A DNA stretch of 64,000 nucleotides from Phytophthora quininea (GCA_011947345.1 JAAVTG010001040.1:1-64000); one strand, 5' to 3'; positions 1 to 11,766 are shown, numbered from the stretch's first letter. Notes: generated by a model not told the origin, from the letters alone. Made by a program: numbers and translations.

Positions 1-934
1 CCGGAAGTGACGTTCATGAAGAAGCGTGCGTCGAAGGGATCGACTCAGTTCTACTTCCTGATGAAGCGCTTCTTTGCTTTGTACTGGCGCACTCCAGCGT
101 TCAACCTGACCCGTTTCGCGATCGTCTTTGGCGTGGCTATCATCTGTGGTTTGTCTTTCCTGAGCGTGGACTACGACGTACAGCGGTCTGGTTGGTGGCG
201 TGGGCTTGGTCTTCATGTCGACGCTCTTTATGGCTATGGCTGGATTCATGGGCACGCTTCCCGTGTACGCCCAGGACCGCGCTGCGTTCTACCGTGAGCG
301 TGCTGCGCAGACGTACAACTCGCTGTGGTACTTTGTCGCGACGACGGTGGTAGAGATCCCGTACGTGTTTGGACAGAGTTTGCTGTTCATCGTGATTTTC
401 TACCCGATGGTGGGCTTCCAGGGGTTCTCCACGGCGGTGCTGTACTGGGTCCACATTTCGCTCTTTGTGCTGGGCCAGATGTACTTCGCGCAGTTGCTTA
501 TTCACGCGTTCCCGAGTATGGAGGTGGCTGCCGTCATGGGCGCGCTCATCAACTCGATCTTCTTGCTGTTCGCCGGCTTCAACCCGCCGTCGTCCTCGAT
601 CCCAGCGGGCTACAAGTGGCTGTATACGATTGTGCCGCAGAGATTCTCCATCTCGATCCTGGCATCGCTGGCCTTCTGTCAGTGCCCGGAAGAGCCGACG
701 TGGAACGAGACGTTGGGTCAGTACGAGAATGTGGGATCGCACCTCGGCTGCCAGCCGCTGTCGGGGACGCCGGTGACGATTTCGCACACGACGGTCAAGG
801 GCTACATCGAGTCGACGTTCAGCTACAACTACGATGACCGCTGGGCGAACTTCGGCTACGTGTTTGTGGCCATTGCGATCTTCCGCATCCTGTCGATGCT
901 GTCGCTGCGCTACATCAACCACACGAAGAGATAA
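1..934 (+). pseudogene. PDR-type ABC transporter, 3' part, frameshifted left copy
   Basis: This is the second transmembrane domain and C-terminus of a pleiotropic-drug-resistance (ABCG full-size) transporter; the 5' part lies outside the window. The reading frame begins inside the region matching the intact gene at 2900-7033, from the segment after NBD2, and ends at the same TAA after a YINHTKR tail. One dinucleotide (AC of an ACAC) is missing near position 174 relative to the other copy. Translation therefore leaves frame and stops at 297; the correct frame resumes from about 200. Apart from this the two copies are almost identical, so the duplication is recent. Whether the break is biological or a sequence error cannot be told from this copy alone. 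The gene points towards its partner, so the two are convergent. Confidence 0.85.
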
Positions 935-1296
935 ATATTTGGGCCGCATAGGTAGCACTACAACATTGTTTCACTACAGCGATTAGAATAAAATAACTTC
1001 ATCTTCACGAAAGAGTTTGTGTTCAAAGGCTTGACGACGGGCTTTTCGAAAGCCGCTTTTGCTTTGCGCTGCTACTGTACGTATACTAATTTGAAAGGAC
1101 TTGGTGCAAAGTAGTATTGCCAATTTCGCGTTAGTCTTGCACATCGTGGGCTGAGATTGAGCTTGTTAATCGGCGAGGTATTTCCTGAAACTGTAGACGA
1201 ACAATCTGAACCGCGGGAACTCCACGGACAAACAGAAGACCAAGACAGATAGGATAAGGAATTGGCAAAAGGCGATCGCTCTTGCTTACCAAAGGA
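1..1296. repeat. Left arm of large inverted repeat
   Basis: Positions 1-1296 match the reverse complement of 2537-3835 with only a handful of differences: a 2-bp gap near 174, a 1-bp gap near 1050 and a few substitutions. The arm covers the transporter 3' end plus about 360 bp of downstream sequence. The match stops sharply at 1296. Because the window starts inside the arm, its true length is unknown. Confidence 0.95.
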
Positions 1297-2536
1297 CTGA
1301 CTCGCAGTGGTGTCGAAGAGATTTGATACGCCCGGCGTCGGACGGCGTCGCCGACACCAGCGTGCCATTGCGCCACCACCACGCCATGACCAATCTTCAG
1401 CACTAGCATGCAAAGCTAGCAAGAAGTGTCCGACAACACGGCGGCGGCATCTCCATCAGCGCGGCAAGGCACAATCATCACCGCGACCAACAACAGCAAG
1501 AAAGCACCAACGGCATCCTTAGGGGGTTGGTACCTTGCAACCACCGGGTGGCAATTCTGGCGAAGACGTCAGTACCACCACCGTTGCCAGCAGACAGCAA
1601 CGACAGCACCAAGCACGCAGAGCGATACGCGATACCAGAGTACCCATGAGCCCCCATCATCGCCGCTACTGGAGTAAACGAGAAGATCAGTAATGCCGTA
1701 GCAGACTGATTGGAGACGAAGTGTTATACGGCAGTGGCAATTCCGACGAGCAAGGTCGTTAGCTAGCTAAGTGATATTGGAAGACGCACTTGATCTGTAT
1801 GACCGAGAGTCGTGAGTTGAAAGGAAAAGTAAAGTGAGATTAGAATGTTAGCTTCGCTATCCGTAAGCTCCAGCAAACAATTAAGCGGGCTACATGTGAC
1901 CCGCGCCATAGTGCTCAAGTATGCTCCGTAGCGCTATCCGGGCGCTTATCTCAGTTGGGCGGGTGACTAAGGCGACATCCTTCAACGTAGATAATATCCT
2001 TCAATGCTGTCAGCGTTGCAGCATGTCACCGATGCAATTTCCAACAAGTGACGAAAGAATTCCGACGAGCAAGGAGTCGCCGTAGGTAGCTGCACCAGCA
2101 TCAAATCCCACGTTCACTAGGAGCCGAGTCTTGACGTGCGCAGAGGGGTCTAACTCGTGAGAGTGTAAAGTGAAAATTCAGTGAAAGTTAGTTATGTCTG
2201 TTGGTTGTCGAAGAAAAAAAAAGAAAGAAAGAAAGCGTTGTTTCACCCCCGCCGTTGTGCAAAGCTTTCAAATGACGCCGCACTTAGTTTTCTGCTGCTA
2301 CACCGTCGGCAGCTTGCTTGTCAGCATCCGCACTGCGGCAGGCTTGACAGTCTCTCACTGATGCGTATCCAAGCCAGACACCAAGCAATTAGAGACAGCA
2401 GAAGAAATGGAGACAGCATCGACAGCTGCGCCAACGAACAAGAATAGTGTAAAAGACCCCGCCGTCAACAACAAAGACAAAAAGCGTTTGCCGGCGATAA
2501 AACTTTCCTCGGATAGCAGTCAAGCGGCGACCCCAT
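1297..2536. other. Spacer between inverted repeat arms, no gene seen
   Basis: This 1.24-kb spacer separates the two transporter 3' ends. Short ORFs exist on both strands but none resembles a known protein or has convincing codon structure. A 16-bp string (ATTCCGACGAGCAAGG) occurs twice, near 1740 and 2059, and a purine-rich AAAG tract lies near 2210-2235. Nothing else was recognised. Confidence 0.6.
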
Positions 2537-3835
2537 TCCTTTGGTAAGCAAGAGCGATCGCCTTTTGCCAATTCCTTATCCTATCTGTCTTGGTCTTCTG
2601 TTTGTCCGTGGAGTTCCCGCGGTTCAGATTGTTCGTCTACAGTTTCAGGAAATACCTCGCTGATTAACAAGCTCAATCTCAGCCCACGATGTGCAAGACT
2701 AACGCGAAATTGGCAATACTACTTTGCACCAAGTCCTTTCAAATTAGTATACGTACAGTAGCAGCGCAAAGCAAAAGCGGCTTTCGGAAAAGCCCGTCGT
2801 CAAACCTTTGAACACAAACTCTTTCGTGAAGATGAAGTTATTTTATTCTAATCGCTGTAGTGAAACAATGTTGTAGTGCTACCTATGCGGCCCAAATATT
2901 TATCTCTTCGTGTGGTTGATGTAGCGCAGCGACAGCATCGACAGGATGCGGAAGATCGCAATGGCCACAAACACGTAGCCGAAGTTCGCCCAGCGGTCAT
3001 CGTAGTTGTAGCTGAACGTCGACTCGATGTAGCCCTTGACCGTCGTGTGCGAAATCGTCACCGGCGTCCCCGACAGCGGCTGGCAGCCGAGGTGCGATCC
3101 CACATTCTCGTACTGACCCAACGTCTCGTTCCACGTCGGCTCTTCCGGGCACTGACAGAAGGCCAGCGATGCCAGGATCGAGATGGAGAATCTCTGCGGC
3201 ACAATCGTATACAGCCACTTGTAGCCCGCTGGGATCGAGGACGACGGCGGGTTGAAGCCGGCGAACAGCAAGAAGATCGAGTTGATGAGCGCGCCCATGA
3301 CGGCAGCCACCTCCATACTCGGGAACGCGTGAATAAGCAACTGCGCGAAGTACATCTGGCCCAGCACAAAGAGCGAAATGTGGACCCAGTACAGCACCGC
3401 CGTGGAGAACCCCTGGAAGCCCACCATCGGGTAGAAAATCACGATGAACAGCAAACTCTGTCCAAACACGTACGGGATCTCTACCACCGTCGTCGCGACA
3501 AAGTACCACAGCGAGTTGTACGTCTGCGCAGCACGCTCACGGTAGAACGCAGCGCGGTCCTGGGCGTACACGGGAAGCGTGCCCATGAATCCAGCCATAG
3601 CCATAAAGAGCGTCGACATGAAGACCAAGCCCACGCCACCAACCAGACCGCTGTACGTCGTGTAGTCCACGCTCAGGAAAGACAAACCACAGATGATAGC
3701 CACGCCAAAGACGATCGCGAAACGGGTCAGGTTGAACGCTGGAGTGCGCCAGTACAAAGCAAAGAAGCGCTTCATCAGGAAGTAGAACTGAGTCGATCCC
3801 TTCGACGCACGCTTCTTCATGAACGTCACTTCCGG
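2537..3835. repeat. Right arm of large inverted repeat
   Basis: This is the reverse-complement partner of 1-1296. It contains the last about 310 codons of the intact transporter gene and its 3' flank. The match to the left arm runs at least to 3835, where the left copy leaves the window. Confidence 0.95.
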
Positions 3836-6800
3836 CCACTCGGGAGACGGGCTCGTGATACCAGGCTTCGCCAGCATCTCATTCAGCACGCGCTTCTCTT
3901 CACTGTGCTCGAAAATGTCCACAAAGTCCAGGTGAGCTGCGCGGTCGTTGCTCACACCAGCGCCAATCACCTCCAACATCCACGACGCGGGGTTCTGCTT
4001 CGGCGGGCACGGAGTCACACCGGGGACCGCCCCCAAGTACTTCACCAACTTCTGGCACCGGTCACCAAGCTCGCCAACAAACACCGACTGGCCGCCGCGC
4101 TTCAACAAGATCAAGTGGTCGAAGAGGAAAAACACATCCGACGACGGCTGGTGGATCGTGCACACGATCGTACGCCCGCTGTCCGCTACCTTGCGGACAC
4201 CATCCATGATCAACTTGGCCGAGTGGGCATCCAGTCCGCTCGTCGGTTCATCCAGGAACAGGATGCTCGGCTGCGCCGCCAGCTCCACGCCGATCGTCAG
4301 ACGCTTCATCTGCTCCTGCGAGCTGCCGCGGACGATCTGGTCCGCAATGTCGTGCATGTCCAGCAGGTCGAGGCATTCCTCCACCGTGTCGTACTTCTTG
4401 CTGTCCGGGACGCTGCTGTCCTGGCGCAGGAACGCGCTAAACATCAGAGCCTCGCGCATCGTGGAGGCCTCCGAGTGGATATCCATCTGCTCGCAGTATC
4501 CCGTTGCACGGCGGATGGCCAGGTCGTTCGCCTCGTGGCCGTTCAGGTAGATCTTGCCCTTGATCGTGCCCTCCGTCTTACGGCCGGCAATCACGTCCAT
4601 CAACGTCGTCTTACCCGCACCAGTGGACCCCATCAGAGCCGTCAGCGTGCCGGGCGTCGCGTACCCGTTGATGCCCTTCAGCAAGTCGAGCGTCTCCTTC
4701 GTGTTCACCGGGTTCGGCACCGAGTACCACAGATCCGTAAACGCGATCGTCACCGGGGTGAAATTCTTCTCGCGTCGAGGAACTTCCACCATTACCTCGT
4801 CGTGTGACGTACCAATACTCGAGCGGTGGTCATCGGCATGACGCGCCTTCGGCGTCTTGGCAAGCGCATACCCCTCGTGCGCTTCTTCATCTTCGATTTC
4901 CTTTGGCAGCAACTGGATGTTCGTCGGTGCCAGGTACCGCCTGTACTCCAGGAGGTACGTGCTGAACGCCAACAAGAACACGTAGAAGAGGAACATGAAG
5001 ATCGCACCGGTCCACAGCCAAGTCTTGCTGGACGGCACACCAAACTGGGACAGGTAGTACTCGCCCATGGTCATCTTGAACTCCGAACAGTAGTTCACTC
5101 CACCGAACTCGCACACGTCGTACTTGGACGACCGGTATTCGTTCACGGACAGCGCTCGCATGCACCAGCCGATCGGGTTGATCCAGTAAATCCACACAAG
5201 GTAGTCGGGGATCTCGCTCTTCGGCTGCACGAAGCCCGCAAAGATGATGATGAATACGATCGAGAACGTTGACATCGGCTTCGCAATGTCCAGATTCGGG
5301 CACAACGCCGTCAGCGCGAAGAACCAAGTCGATAGCACCAGGTTCGTCAGCGTCAGCAGGCACAGGTAGATAATGTACGCGCCCACGTTCGCGACGAAGC
5401 CGCACATCCAGTACACAAGCGACCCGAAGATGATGATCTCGAACAGCGATGGCGGGATCAGCGCAATCGAGTAGGCGACCACGTACGACGCCGTCTGGTA
5501 GAAGTTCGCTCCGCGCTGCTTGTAGAAGATCTCACGGGCCTCCATGAACACGGGGATCTGCGAAGCTTGACTCAAGGACATGAACAAGACTGCCTGGAAA
5601 ATCACACCAAGCATCACCTGCACGTCCGTCGGGTCGACCTGGTAGAATGTGCTGCCGTAGATCAGACCCATAAAGCATGTCATCACAACACGACTTGCCA
5701 CGTACGCCTTGTTGCGCCACAGAATGGACATGTGGCGCACACTCAGCGCCTTGATGTTCGACAGGTAAGACTGACGGAACTCGGGGACCGGGTCCATGTA
5801 CTCGTCCACGTGCTTCTGTAGCTCAGGATCCATCGGCGCCTCGATCATACCGACCAAGTCGGCGTACACGCGAGACTGCACGAACGCCTCGGCGAACTCG
5901 CTCGCGGCTCGAGGGTGCTTCGTGACGCCGACAGGAAGTGCCACCTCGTATTGGTGCTGCATCCGAGTTCCCAGATCCAGCAGGTAGTCGGCGATATCAC
6001 GGTCCGGGGGACACTTGAAGCCCAGGCTCTCGAAGTACGGCACCACAGCCTCGCGCGGGCCATGGTACATCACCTCGCCCTCGTTCATGATCAGGATGTA
6101 GTCGAACAGCGCGAACACCTCCGGGGCAGGCTGCAGCAGAGAGATCGCCACCGCCTTGTGCAACGTCTTGGCGATGCTGCGCTGCGTGCACATGATATCG
6201 TACGTCGCCGCGCTGTCGAGACCCGTGCTGATCTCGTCCATGAGACTCACGTACTTCATGCCGAACTCCATCTCACCGGTCGTCACGCGCTTGCGCTCGC
6301 CGCCAGACACGCCGCGCACCATCGCGTTACCGATGATCGTGTTCTCACAGTTCTGCAGACCCAGCTGACCGATCACGATGTCCGGGTAGTTCTTGTAGTA
6401 CGCCTTGGCCGCCTCCAGCGCAGCGAGGTTCTCCTCGACGGAGCCCTTCGAGAATGTCTCCGAGCCCTTCTCCGCGAGACCGCCGCCCACAAACTTGTGC
6501 GCGTACTCCAACGTCTCGCGGGTCGTCAGCGTCGCGAAATGCTTGTCCGACTGCGGGACGTACTCCACGAACTGCGGGATCCGACTCGCGATGTCCTTCT
6601 GCGGGACGCCGTTGTATGTGACCTCGCCCTCGACCGTGATGTTGCTTTCCACCGGGAACTGTCCCGCCAGCATCTTCATCAGCGCCGACTTGCCGGACCC
6701 GGGCTGGCCCAGCACCAGCGTCGTCGTGCCCGGCTTGAACACGCCGCTCGCGTTCTTGACGATCTCCTTGCGCACCACGCGCCGCTTCGGCGACATCCGC

Positions 6801-7033
6801 GCCAGTGCCTTCGCGACCGTGTTGTACAGCGTCGGTAGCTCCGACTTGGCCGTCACGTCCTCGGTGATAGTGATGTCGGCCGTGACCGACAGGTTCTTGT
6901 ATCGCACTTCCAGCTGCGGCAGCTCGCTGCCGATGGCCGGCTCGAAGCTGGACGCGAGGTACCGGTTCAGCGCCTCGGGGCCCTGCGCCAGCATGGTCTT
7001 GCCCGACTCCAGGTTCAGGCGGTCGGACGACAT
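2900..7033 (-). CDS. PDR/ABCG full-size ABC transporter
   Basis: This is a plasma-membrane efflux pump of the pleiotropic-drug-resistance type with NBD-TMD-NBD-TMD order and 1377 residues, the usual family size. NBD1 has Walker A GQPGSGKS at about residues 109-116, signature VSGGERKR and Walker B LMDEISTGLD. TMD1 follows, with many hydrophobic segments. NBD2 has Walker A GSTGAGKTT and Walker B ILFLDEPTSGLD, with a degenerate signature (SSQEQMKR) as is normal for the family, then TMD2. The ATG at 7033 (MSSDRLNLES) is chosen because similarity starts there; the frame stays open to 7240 but that stretch looks like 5' flank. No intron or frameshift was found, in contrast to many other genes here. 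The substrate cannot be read from sequence. Confidence 0.95.
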   Translation of the reverse strand: MSSDRLNLESGKTMLAQGPEALNRYLASSFEPAIGSELPQLEVRYKNLSVTADITITEDVTAKSELPTLYNTVAKALARMSPKRRVVRKEIVKNASGVFKPGTTTLVLGQPGSGKSALMKMLAGQFPVESNITVEGEVTYNGVPQKDIASRIPQFVEYVPQSDKHFATLTTRETLEYAHKFVGGGLAEKGSETFSKGSVEENLAALEAAKAYYKNYPDIVIGQLGLQNCENTIIGNAMVRGVSGGERKRVTTGEMEFGMKYVSLMDEISTGLDSAATYDIMCTQRSIAKTLHKAVAISLLQPAPEVFALFDYILIMNEGEVMYHGPREAVVPYFESLGFKCPPDRDIADYLLDLGTRMQHQYEVALPVGVTKHPRAASEFAEAFVQSRVYADLVGMIEAPMDPELQKHVDEYMDPVPEFRQSYLSNIKALSVRHMSILWRNKAYVASRVVMTCFMGLIYGSTFYQVDPTDVQVMLGVIFQAVLFMSLSQASQIPVFMEAREIFYKQRGANFYQTASYVVAYSIALIPPSLFEIIIFGSLVYWMCGFVANVGAYIIYLCLLTLTNLVLSTWFFALTALCPNLDIAKPMSTFSIVFIIIFAGFVQPKSEIPDYLVWIYWINPIGWCMRALSVNEYRSSKYDVCEFGGVNYCSEFKMTMGEYYLSQFGVPSSKTWLWTGAIFMFLFYVFLLAFSTYLLEYRRYLAPTNIQLLPKEIEDEEAHEGYALAKTPKARHADDHRSSIGTSHDEVMVEVPRREKNFTPVTIAFTDLWYSVPNPVNTKETLDLLKGINGYATPGTLTALMGSTGAGKTTLMDVIAGRKTEGTIKGKIYLNGHEANDLAIRRATGYCEQMDIHSEASTMREALMFSAFLRQDSSVPDSKKYDTVEECLDLLDMHDIADQIVRGSSQEQMKRLTIGVELAAQPSILFLDEPTSGLDAHSAKLIMDGVRKVADSGRTIVCTIHQPSSDVFFLFDHLILLKRGGQSVFVGELGDRCQKLVKYLGAVPGVTPCPPKQNPASWMLEVIGAGVSNDRAAHLDFVDIFEHSEEKRVLNEMLAKPGITSPSPEWPEVTFMKKRASKGSTQFYFLMKRFFALYWRTPAFNLTRFAIVFGVAIICGLSFLSVDYTTYSGLVGGVGLVFMSTLFMAMAGFMGTLPVYAQDRAAFYRERAAQTYNSLWYFVATTVVEIPYVFGQSLLFIVIFYPMVGFQGFSTAVLYWVHISLFVLGQMYFAQLLIHAFPSMEVAAVMGALINSIFLLFAGFNPPSSSIPAGYKWLYTIVPQRFSISILASLAFCQCPEEPTWNETLGQYENVGSHLGCQPLSGTPVTISHTTVKGYIESTFSYNYDDRWANFGYVFVAIAIFRILSMLSLRYINHTKR

Positions 7034-9192
7034 TGTGTTGATTGATCCCCCTCGACGCAAGCACTCGGAAGTTGCTGCTGTGAGTCTGTTCGACGAGTAG
7101 GTGTGTGGGTGTGTGGACGCACTTGCTCTTGAGCAAGCAAATTCCAGAATGGACTGCTGTGTCGGAAGGCGCGAGGTCGGCCGGCGATACACGCGGGGTC
7201 CCCGTGCGAGCAATCTCGTCGCATCGATTGCGCGCGTCAACAGTCAGGGGTAGGTGATCGGAAGATACCGATACACATCTTTTGGTAGCTGTGCCGCGGC
7301 GTGAGCAGACATATCCATTACACGAGCCGTCGAGTGCCATTTGCACGATTCTGTCTTCTTCACCGCTGCCGGCGTGCAGTTAGCTTGCCCAACGCTAGCA
7401 GTCTCCTCTCCCACTCGCCGTCGCCCCACGCATCATCACCCGTGCGTGTGTGTCCGGTTGTGAAGCCCGGGCCGCCAGTGACTGGCGGGGTGAGACAGGA
7501 CAACGCGACACGGTCCGGTCTGCTTGTCTTTTGTTGAAGCGGGCCATACATTCGTCAGTCATTGCAGGCCGAGCAATCGGATGGAGGCGATTGCGCGTGC
7601 GAGCAAGCCGGCCGCCGATTGCTCGCACCATCCCGACTAATCGACTGCCCCGCATCAACGTTGTGGACGCTGTTGGTTTGCCTCGAGCGACATTTAACGG
7701 AGGGCACTCTTTCCACAGCGGGACACGCAGAAAGGATGGTCGCCACCTTTTACGAGCAGGAGTACACGGCAGGTTGCACGGGGCAGGTTGTTGTCGCTGT
7801 TCGCCCGCACCGAACGTGCATGCCGGTGTTTTACCTGACTGATCAGAGAGATCTGATCTGGCGACGCGTCATGTTGTACATTATACAAAAGTGAGAAAGA
7901 GAGTTTCGAGGAAGCTCACTGCTGCAGGCAGAGCTCATCCCTTGCTTCCCTGGGCTCTCAGCGGGATCGGTTCTCCGATAGTACGCCATCCTACCACACC
8001 TGCATGGCCACCTTCCTTTCGACCGCCACAAGCACTTTCAGATTTCAAACACGGCGCAGACTTCGGCCCGCAGCTCGTCGTCGACACCTTCCTGGCCACG
8101 TGAAAGCAGCTCAAAGCACCGCACGTATCGGAGACCGTCGGGGCGCGTAAACGCGGGGTTAGTGTTGACGCGGTGCGAGGAGAGACGGTCCATTGGCGAC
8201 CAGTCAAATTGATGATGCTAGGCCCAATATTGACGAAACCCGTATGAAAGCGAGTGTCAAACTACAATGCCGATAGACCGCCTACGCAGCAGCGGCCTCC
8301 AGGACCTGCTTGGATCGACATACAGTCTATTACAGTCACTATTTAACGTGGCACAGTTTCCGCCCGTCCGCGGGAGGCGAGTTGCGATGCCACGCGCAGG
8401 GGTCGTCTGCCGCCGAGTCGAGGCGACATCCGCATCACGTTTTATCCAGCTGACCCTCGGCTAGCGATATTAGGCGGTGCAAGCGTCCACAACGCGCGTC
8501 CAGAGACTCGATGTGTCGACATGAAGGCCTTGACGATTGAACCGAGCCGGGCAATGCCCCCAGCAGGGATTTTCGACGGAACAAGATGATGATGGCGCTG
8601 CTTCCAGACCTTGGCGCGGTGTTGACGGGCACGGGCGGGCTCAAGTCACTACGTCGTGGCGAAACGAATGGCTGGGAGTGCATGAGTCATTCGGCGGCAT
8701 GCGTTCAAATTGGCGCAGATCACGGGGCGGCCTCGACACGCTGTGGTTGACCAGCAGGCTCGAATAAGTGTGTTCACTAAGCCAGACGTCTTTTGCTCTA
8801 GAACAGCTCTGTCGAGTTTTTTTTTTTCAGCTACTATCCATAGTAATGAACTAGCGAGCAGGAGTGTTGAAGTGGAAAGAGGGCCCTGCCGATAATAGGG
8901 CCAGGAGACGACGTTCAGTTCCAGTAAACCATTGTTGGAGTCCCAGTTCTCTGTTGGTACAGTAGAAATGCTGCACCAGTACAGGCAGAAGAAGAACGTC
9001 ACGTCAAACTCAGCGATTCGCACCAAGGTGAAACAAACACAACACCACTATGCTTATGCTTACCGTGTAGTCATTATTCGATGCATGTGCCATCACGAAC
9101 GATTTCGTGAGGAGCCGCGTGGTGCGGCAATTCGTAATAGTTCATTACGAAAACATGGCAAATAGTTTCCATTACGGCAACACCCCTCATCT
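7034..9192. other. Intergenic region, about 2.1 kb, no gene seen
   Basis: This holds the promoter side of the ABC transporter and the 3' flank of SDA1. Short ORFs up to 130 codons overlap on both strands without recognisable motifs. A T10 run lies at about 8818-8828, and an imperfect inverted repeat (cgtaatag/cattacg types) lies near 9090-9175. I see no RNA gene or transposon end. Confidence 0.5.
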
Positions 9193-11300
9193 CTAAATCT
9201 TGCGGCGTTTCTTGGCATCGTGCTTGAGGATCTTCTTCACAACCTTGTTCTTCTGCCGTTGCACCTGGCGCGCCGACTTCAGCACCTTTGACTGCACGGA
9301 CTTGCTCTTCTTAATCATCATGAAGTGTTTTAGTCGCTTCTTTTCCGTGTTGGTTGTGCCGCCACCCGAGCGCTTGTGCTTAAAGTCCTCGCGGCCTTCC
9401 AAAACCACGCGCAGTCGCTCTTCCTGGGTCATGCGCTTCTTCTTGGAGTAGCCTTCCAGGTCCGTGGGGTTGATCTTCGTTGCATCCGAGCTCATCTTTG
9501 CCGCTTCCTCTTCAGCCTTGCGCTTGCTGCGGGATTTGGGGTCCTTCAATGCCGCATCACGCTCTTTCTTCAGCATTTCGATGCGCTCAAAGTCAAGCGG
9601 GGTCAGAATACGACGCGCATCCAAGCGATCCTTCTGTTGGATAGCTGAGGCGTCCTCGTTGTCCTCCTCTGCGCTAGCATTCTCTTCATCGCCGCCTTCT
9701 TCGTCCTTCTCAGGGCCTTGGTCTTCTTCGTCCGATGAAAGTTCCACCCATTCATCCTCAGAGCCATCATCTTCCGACTCGGACGAAGCCACTTCCCAAC
9801 CATCCTGGTTTTCCTCGCCATCGAAACGTCCGGCAGCCTCAGCCTCCGCGAGCAGCTCAGCTCCGTCCACACCTTCGCTCGCCACGAGCTCACCGAATCG
9901 ATGCGGCTTTGCAGCTCCGTTGTGGAATTTGCCACGATCCTTGCGCTTGAGAAGCACAGGATGAACGTCACGAATGAGGTTCAGCACACCACGGGCAGCC
10001 ATGACAATGGTTTTATCGCGCGCGCGATTGTACTGCACCAGATCGCTCACGAGCACGTCCATGCCTTCGCACTCCAGCAGAAGCGGGACGCGACGGAAAA
10101 GTTCCCGCAACGCGTTAATACCCACAGCAATCACCTCCGACGAGCACCGCTCGGTAATAAAGTTGTGCGCTATGCTCTTGACAACCGGCAGCAGCTCCTC
10201 GGGCGGAATTTCGTCGTGGCAAGACTGCACCAAGTACGCCAGGATTCCAGTCACATTCTGTTGGTGAGACTGCAGGTAGCGCTGCAACAACGGGTAAAAT
10301 GACAGCACCACGAGCTTGTGGAAACCCAACACACGGCCAATGAAGTTCATCATGAGAAGTTTCACCTCAAAGCGCTCCGTGCAGCCCTTGAGGAGCTTCA
10401 ACTGACGCTCAGCCACACCTTGAGGGTCGTTCAGCAATTCAATGGCAGGAAACGTCGCCATAAAGTCCACCTCACGTTTCCGTGCTCTTTTGTTCTTGGA
10501 AAGGGCTTGCAGTGTGTCACGTTGACGCTTCTTGGTCTTTTTCGAGTGTGAATGGTAGTCAACAGCGACCAGCGCCTTCTTCTCCTTGGTCTGCTGCTCC
10601 TCCTCCTCCAGAATGTCATCGTCGATGCCCAAAAGAAGCTTAGCGCCATCACAAGCAGCTTGGTGTTCTTGCTGTTGCAGGCCGTTACGATGACGTTGAC
10701 GCTGCGCTGGTCGTGCCAGATCTTGCGCTTGAAGAGCTCCATCAGTACCTGCAGCGACTTGATGGCGGCGTGCTCGCTCTCATCCTGCAGCATCTCGAAC
10801 AAAAAGTTCTGCAGCGCCTTGTTCACCTTGACATTGCGCGAAGTGGCATTGAGCTGGCGAATGTCCGAAACGATGTGCTTGTACAGCAGCTCGCGCAGTC
10901 GCTTGTCCGGGCAGCGGAACAGCTCAAAGAAGAGCTTGAGCAGCGTAATGGCGTCCACGAGCCCGCGGTTGCGCAGCAGCATGAGGCTCTGCACGAGCGT
11001 GCGACGCAGCTCCGGCTCCAGCACCAGGTAGTTGTCCCGCAGCAGCGCCATGATCTGTTCGGGGAAGGCGGCCATCTCGACGGGGTAGCACTTGGCCACA
11101 TGGCTCAGGAAGCTCACGAGCGCGCCAAAGTGCGCTGACTCCTTGGCCGGCTGCAGCAGGAAGAGCTGGTACTCGCTCTCGAAGTGGCGCAGCTGCATGA
11201 GGAACTCGGCGCGGTAGCCCACGGGGTCGCGCTTCACCATGTTCTGCAGCTGCGGCAGCTTGCCGATCACATCGGGGCGGGACGCGCTCACAGCCGACAT
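9193..11300 (-). CDS. SDA1: SDA1 homologue (ribosome biogenesis)
   Basis: SDA1 is a conserved nuclear protein needed for 60S ribosomal subunit maturation and export, first linked in yeast to actin organisation and cell-cycle start. The N-terminal half (from 11300, MSAVSASRP) shows the helical SDA1 region. The C-terminal half has acidic stretches and a Lys/Arg-rich tail ending KKRRKI, typical of the family. The frame breaks at the A4 run 10631-10634 (+ strand): upstream it reads ALSFFW, and one extra base would continue it directly into GIDDDILEEEE. With that base the protein is 702 residues, close to yeast Sda1 (767). The break is probably a sequence error. The start lies 21 bp from the duplicated promoter block at 11321. 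Confidence 0.93.
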
Positions 11301-11320
11301 GCTCGCTCGGTCACGTTGCG

Positions 11321-11491
11321 CCTGCCGCGGAGAAGAACTGGAGTGAGCGAGTCTGGACGACGGTCACAATTGCGGCGTCCAGTCATTTCCTCTGGTTTGA
11401 ATCGTGGCGCAATACAAACTTTAGGCTTAAGGACATAAAAGGACGGGACATTGCAGACGCACAACAATGCAAGAGCTGCCTTCCGCCTGCA
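11321..11491. repeat. Direct duplication, left copy: promoter plus start of METTL21-like gene
   Basis: This 171-bp segment matches 31543-31721 almost base for base. It includes the upstream region and initiation codon of the methyltransferase at 31689 but carries a 7-bp deletion just after the start (at 11475-11476), which shifts the frame. After 11491 the sequence diverges completely. It therefore looks like the truncated 5' end of the methyltransferase gene left beside SDA1 when the repeat island formed. Confidence 0.92.
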
Positions 11492-11766
11492 AATACAAAA
11501 GGCTTCCCAAAGAGCTCTTCGAGCACTAAGTTGACAATGTGTTGGTCTCTTTGTGTTACGTATGGCATGGAGAGCCGTGGAATACTTCTATCCTCTATTT
11601 GCTCGAAGTAGTTCTCTGCAGAGGCACCGACTGCCTCAACTAAAACCGTGGGCAGACCTCGAATGCTGTTATCCGGCGCAGAATCGTCGTTGATGATCAG
11701 CATCTTCGCTACTTTTGTGGGCCCTGGTTGGTTTGCTGGCAGGCCCTCGGCGCCGTAGTAATGCAC
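11492..11766 (-). pseudogene. Unidentified ORF fragment cut at the duplication boundary
   Basis: On the minus strand the frame is open from 11766 through 11383, but the part beyond 11491 lies in the duplicated promoter block and so is not native. The remaining about 90 codons read as plausible protein (contains LIINDDSAPDNS and LSMPYVTQRDQH), but I recognise no family. It looks like the interior of a gene truncated at the island edge. Confidence 0.3.

Noticed and set aside
2876..4807. 643-codon plus-strand ORF
   Set aside because: It is the antisense of the PDR transporter, rich in His/Arg/Asp from reverse-complement codons, and is repeated in the left copy (140-958, minus). No domain is present.
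5915..6838. 307-codon plus-strand ORF
   Set aside because: Antisense shadow of the transporter's first nucleotide-binding domain.
10620..10640. Programmed ribosomal frameshift in SDA1
   Set aside because: No slippery heptamer plus structure is needed; the same one-base pattern recurs at many unrelated genes, so a base-calling error is simpler.
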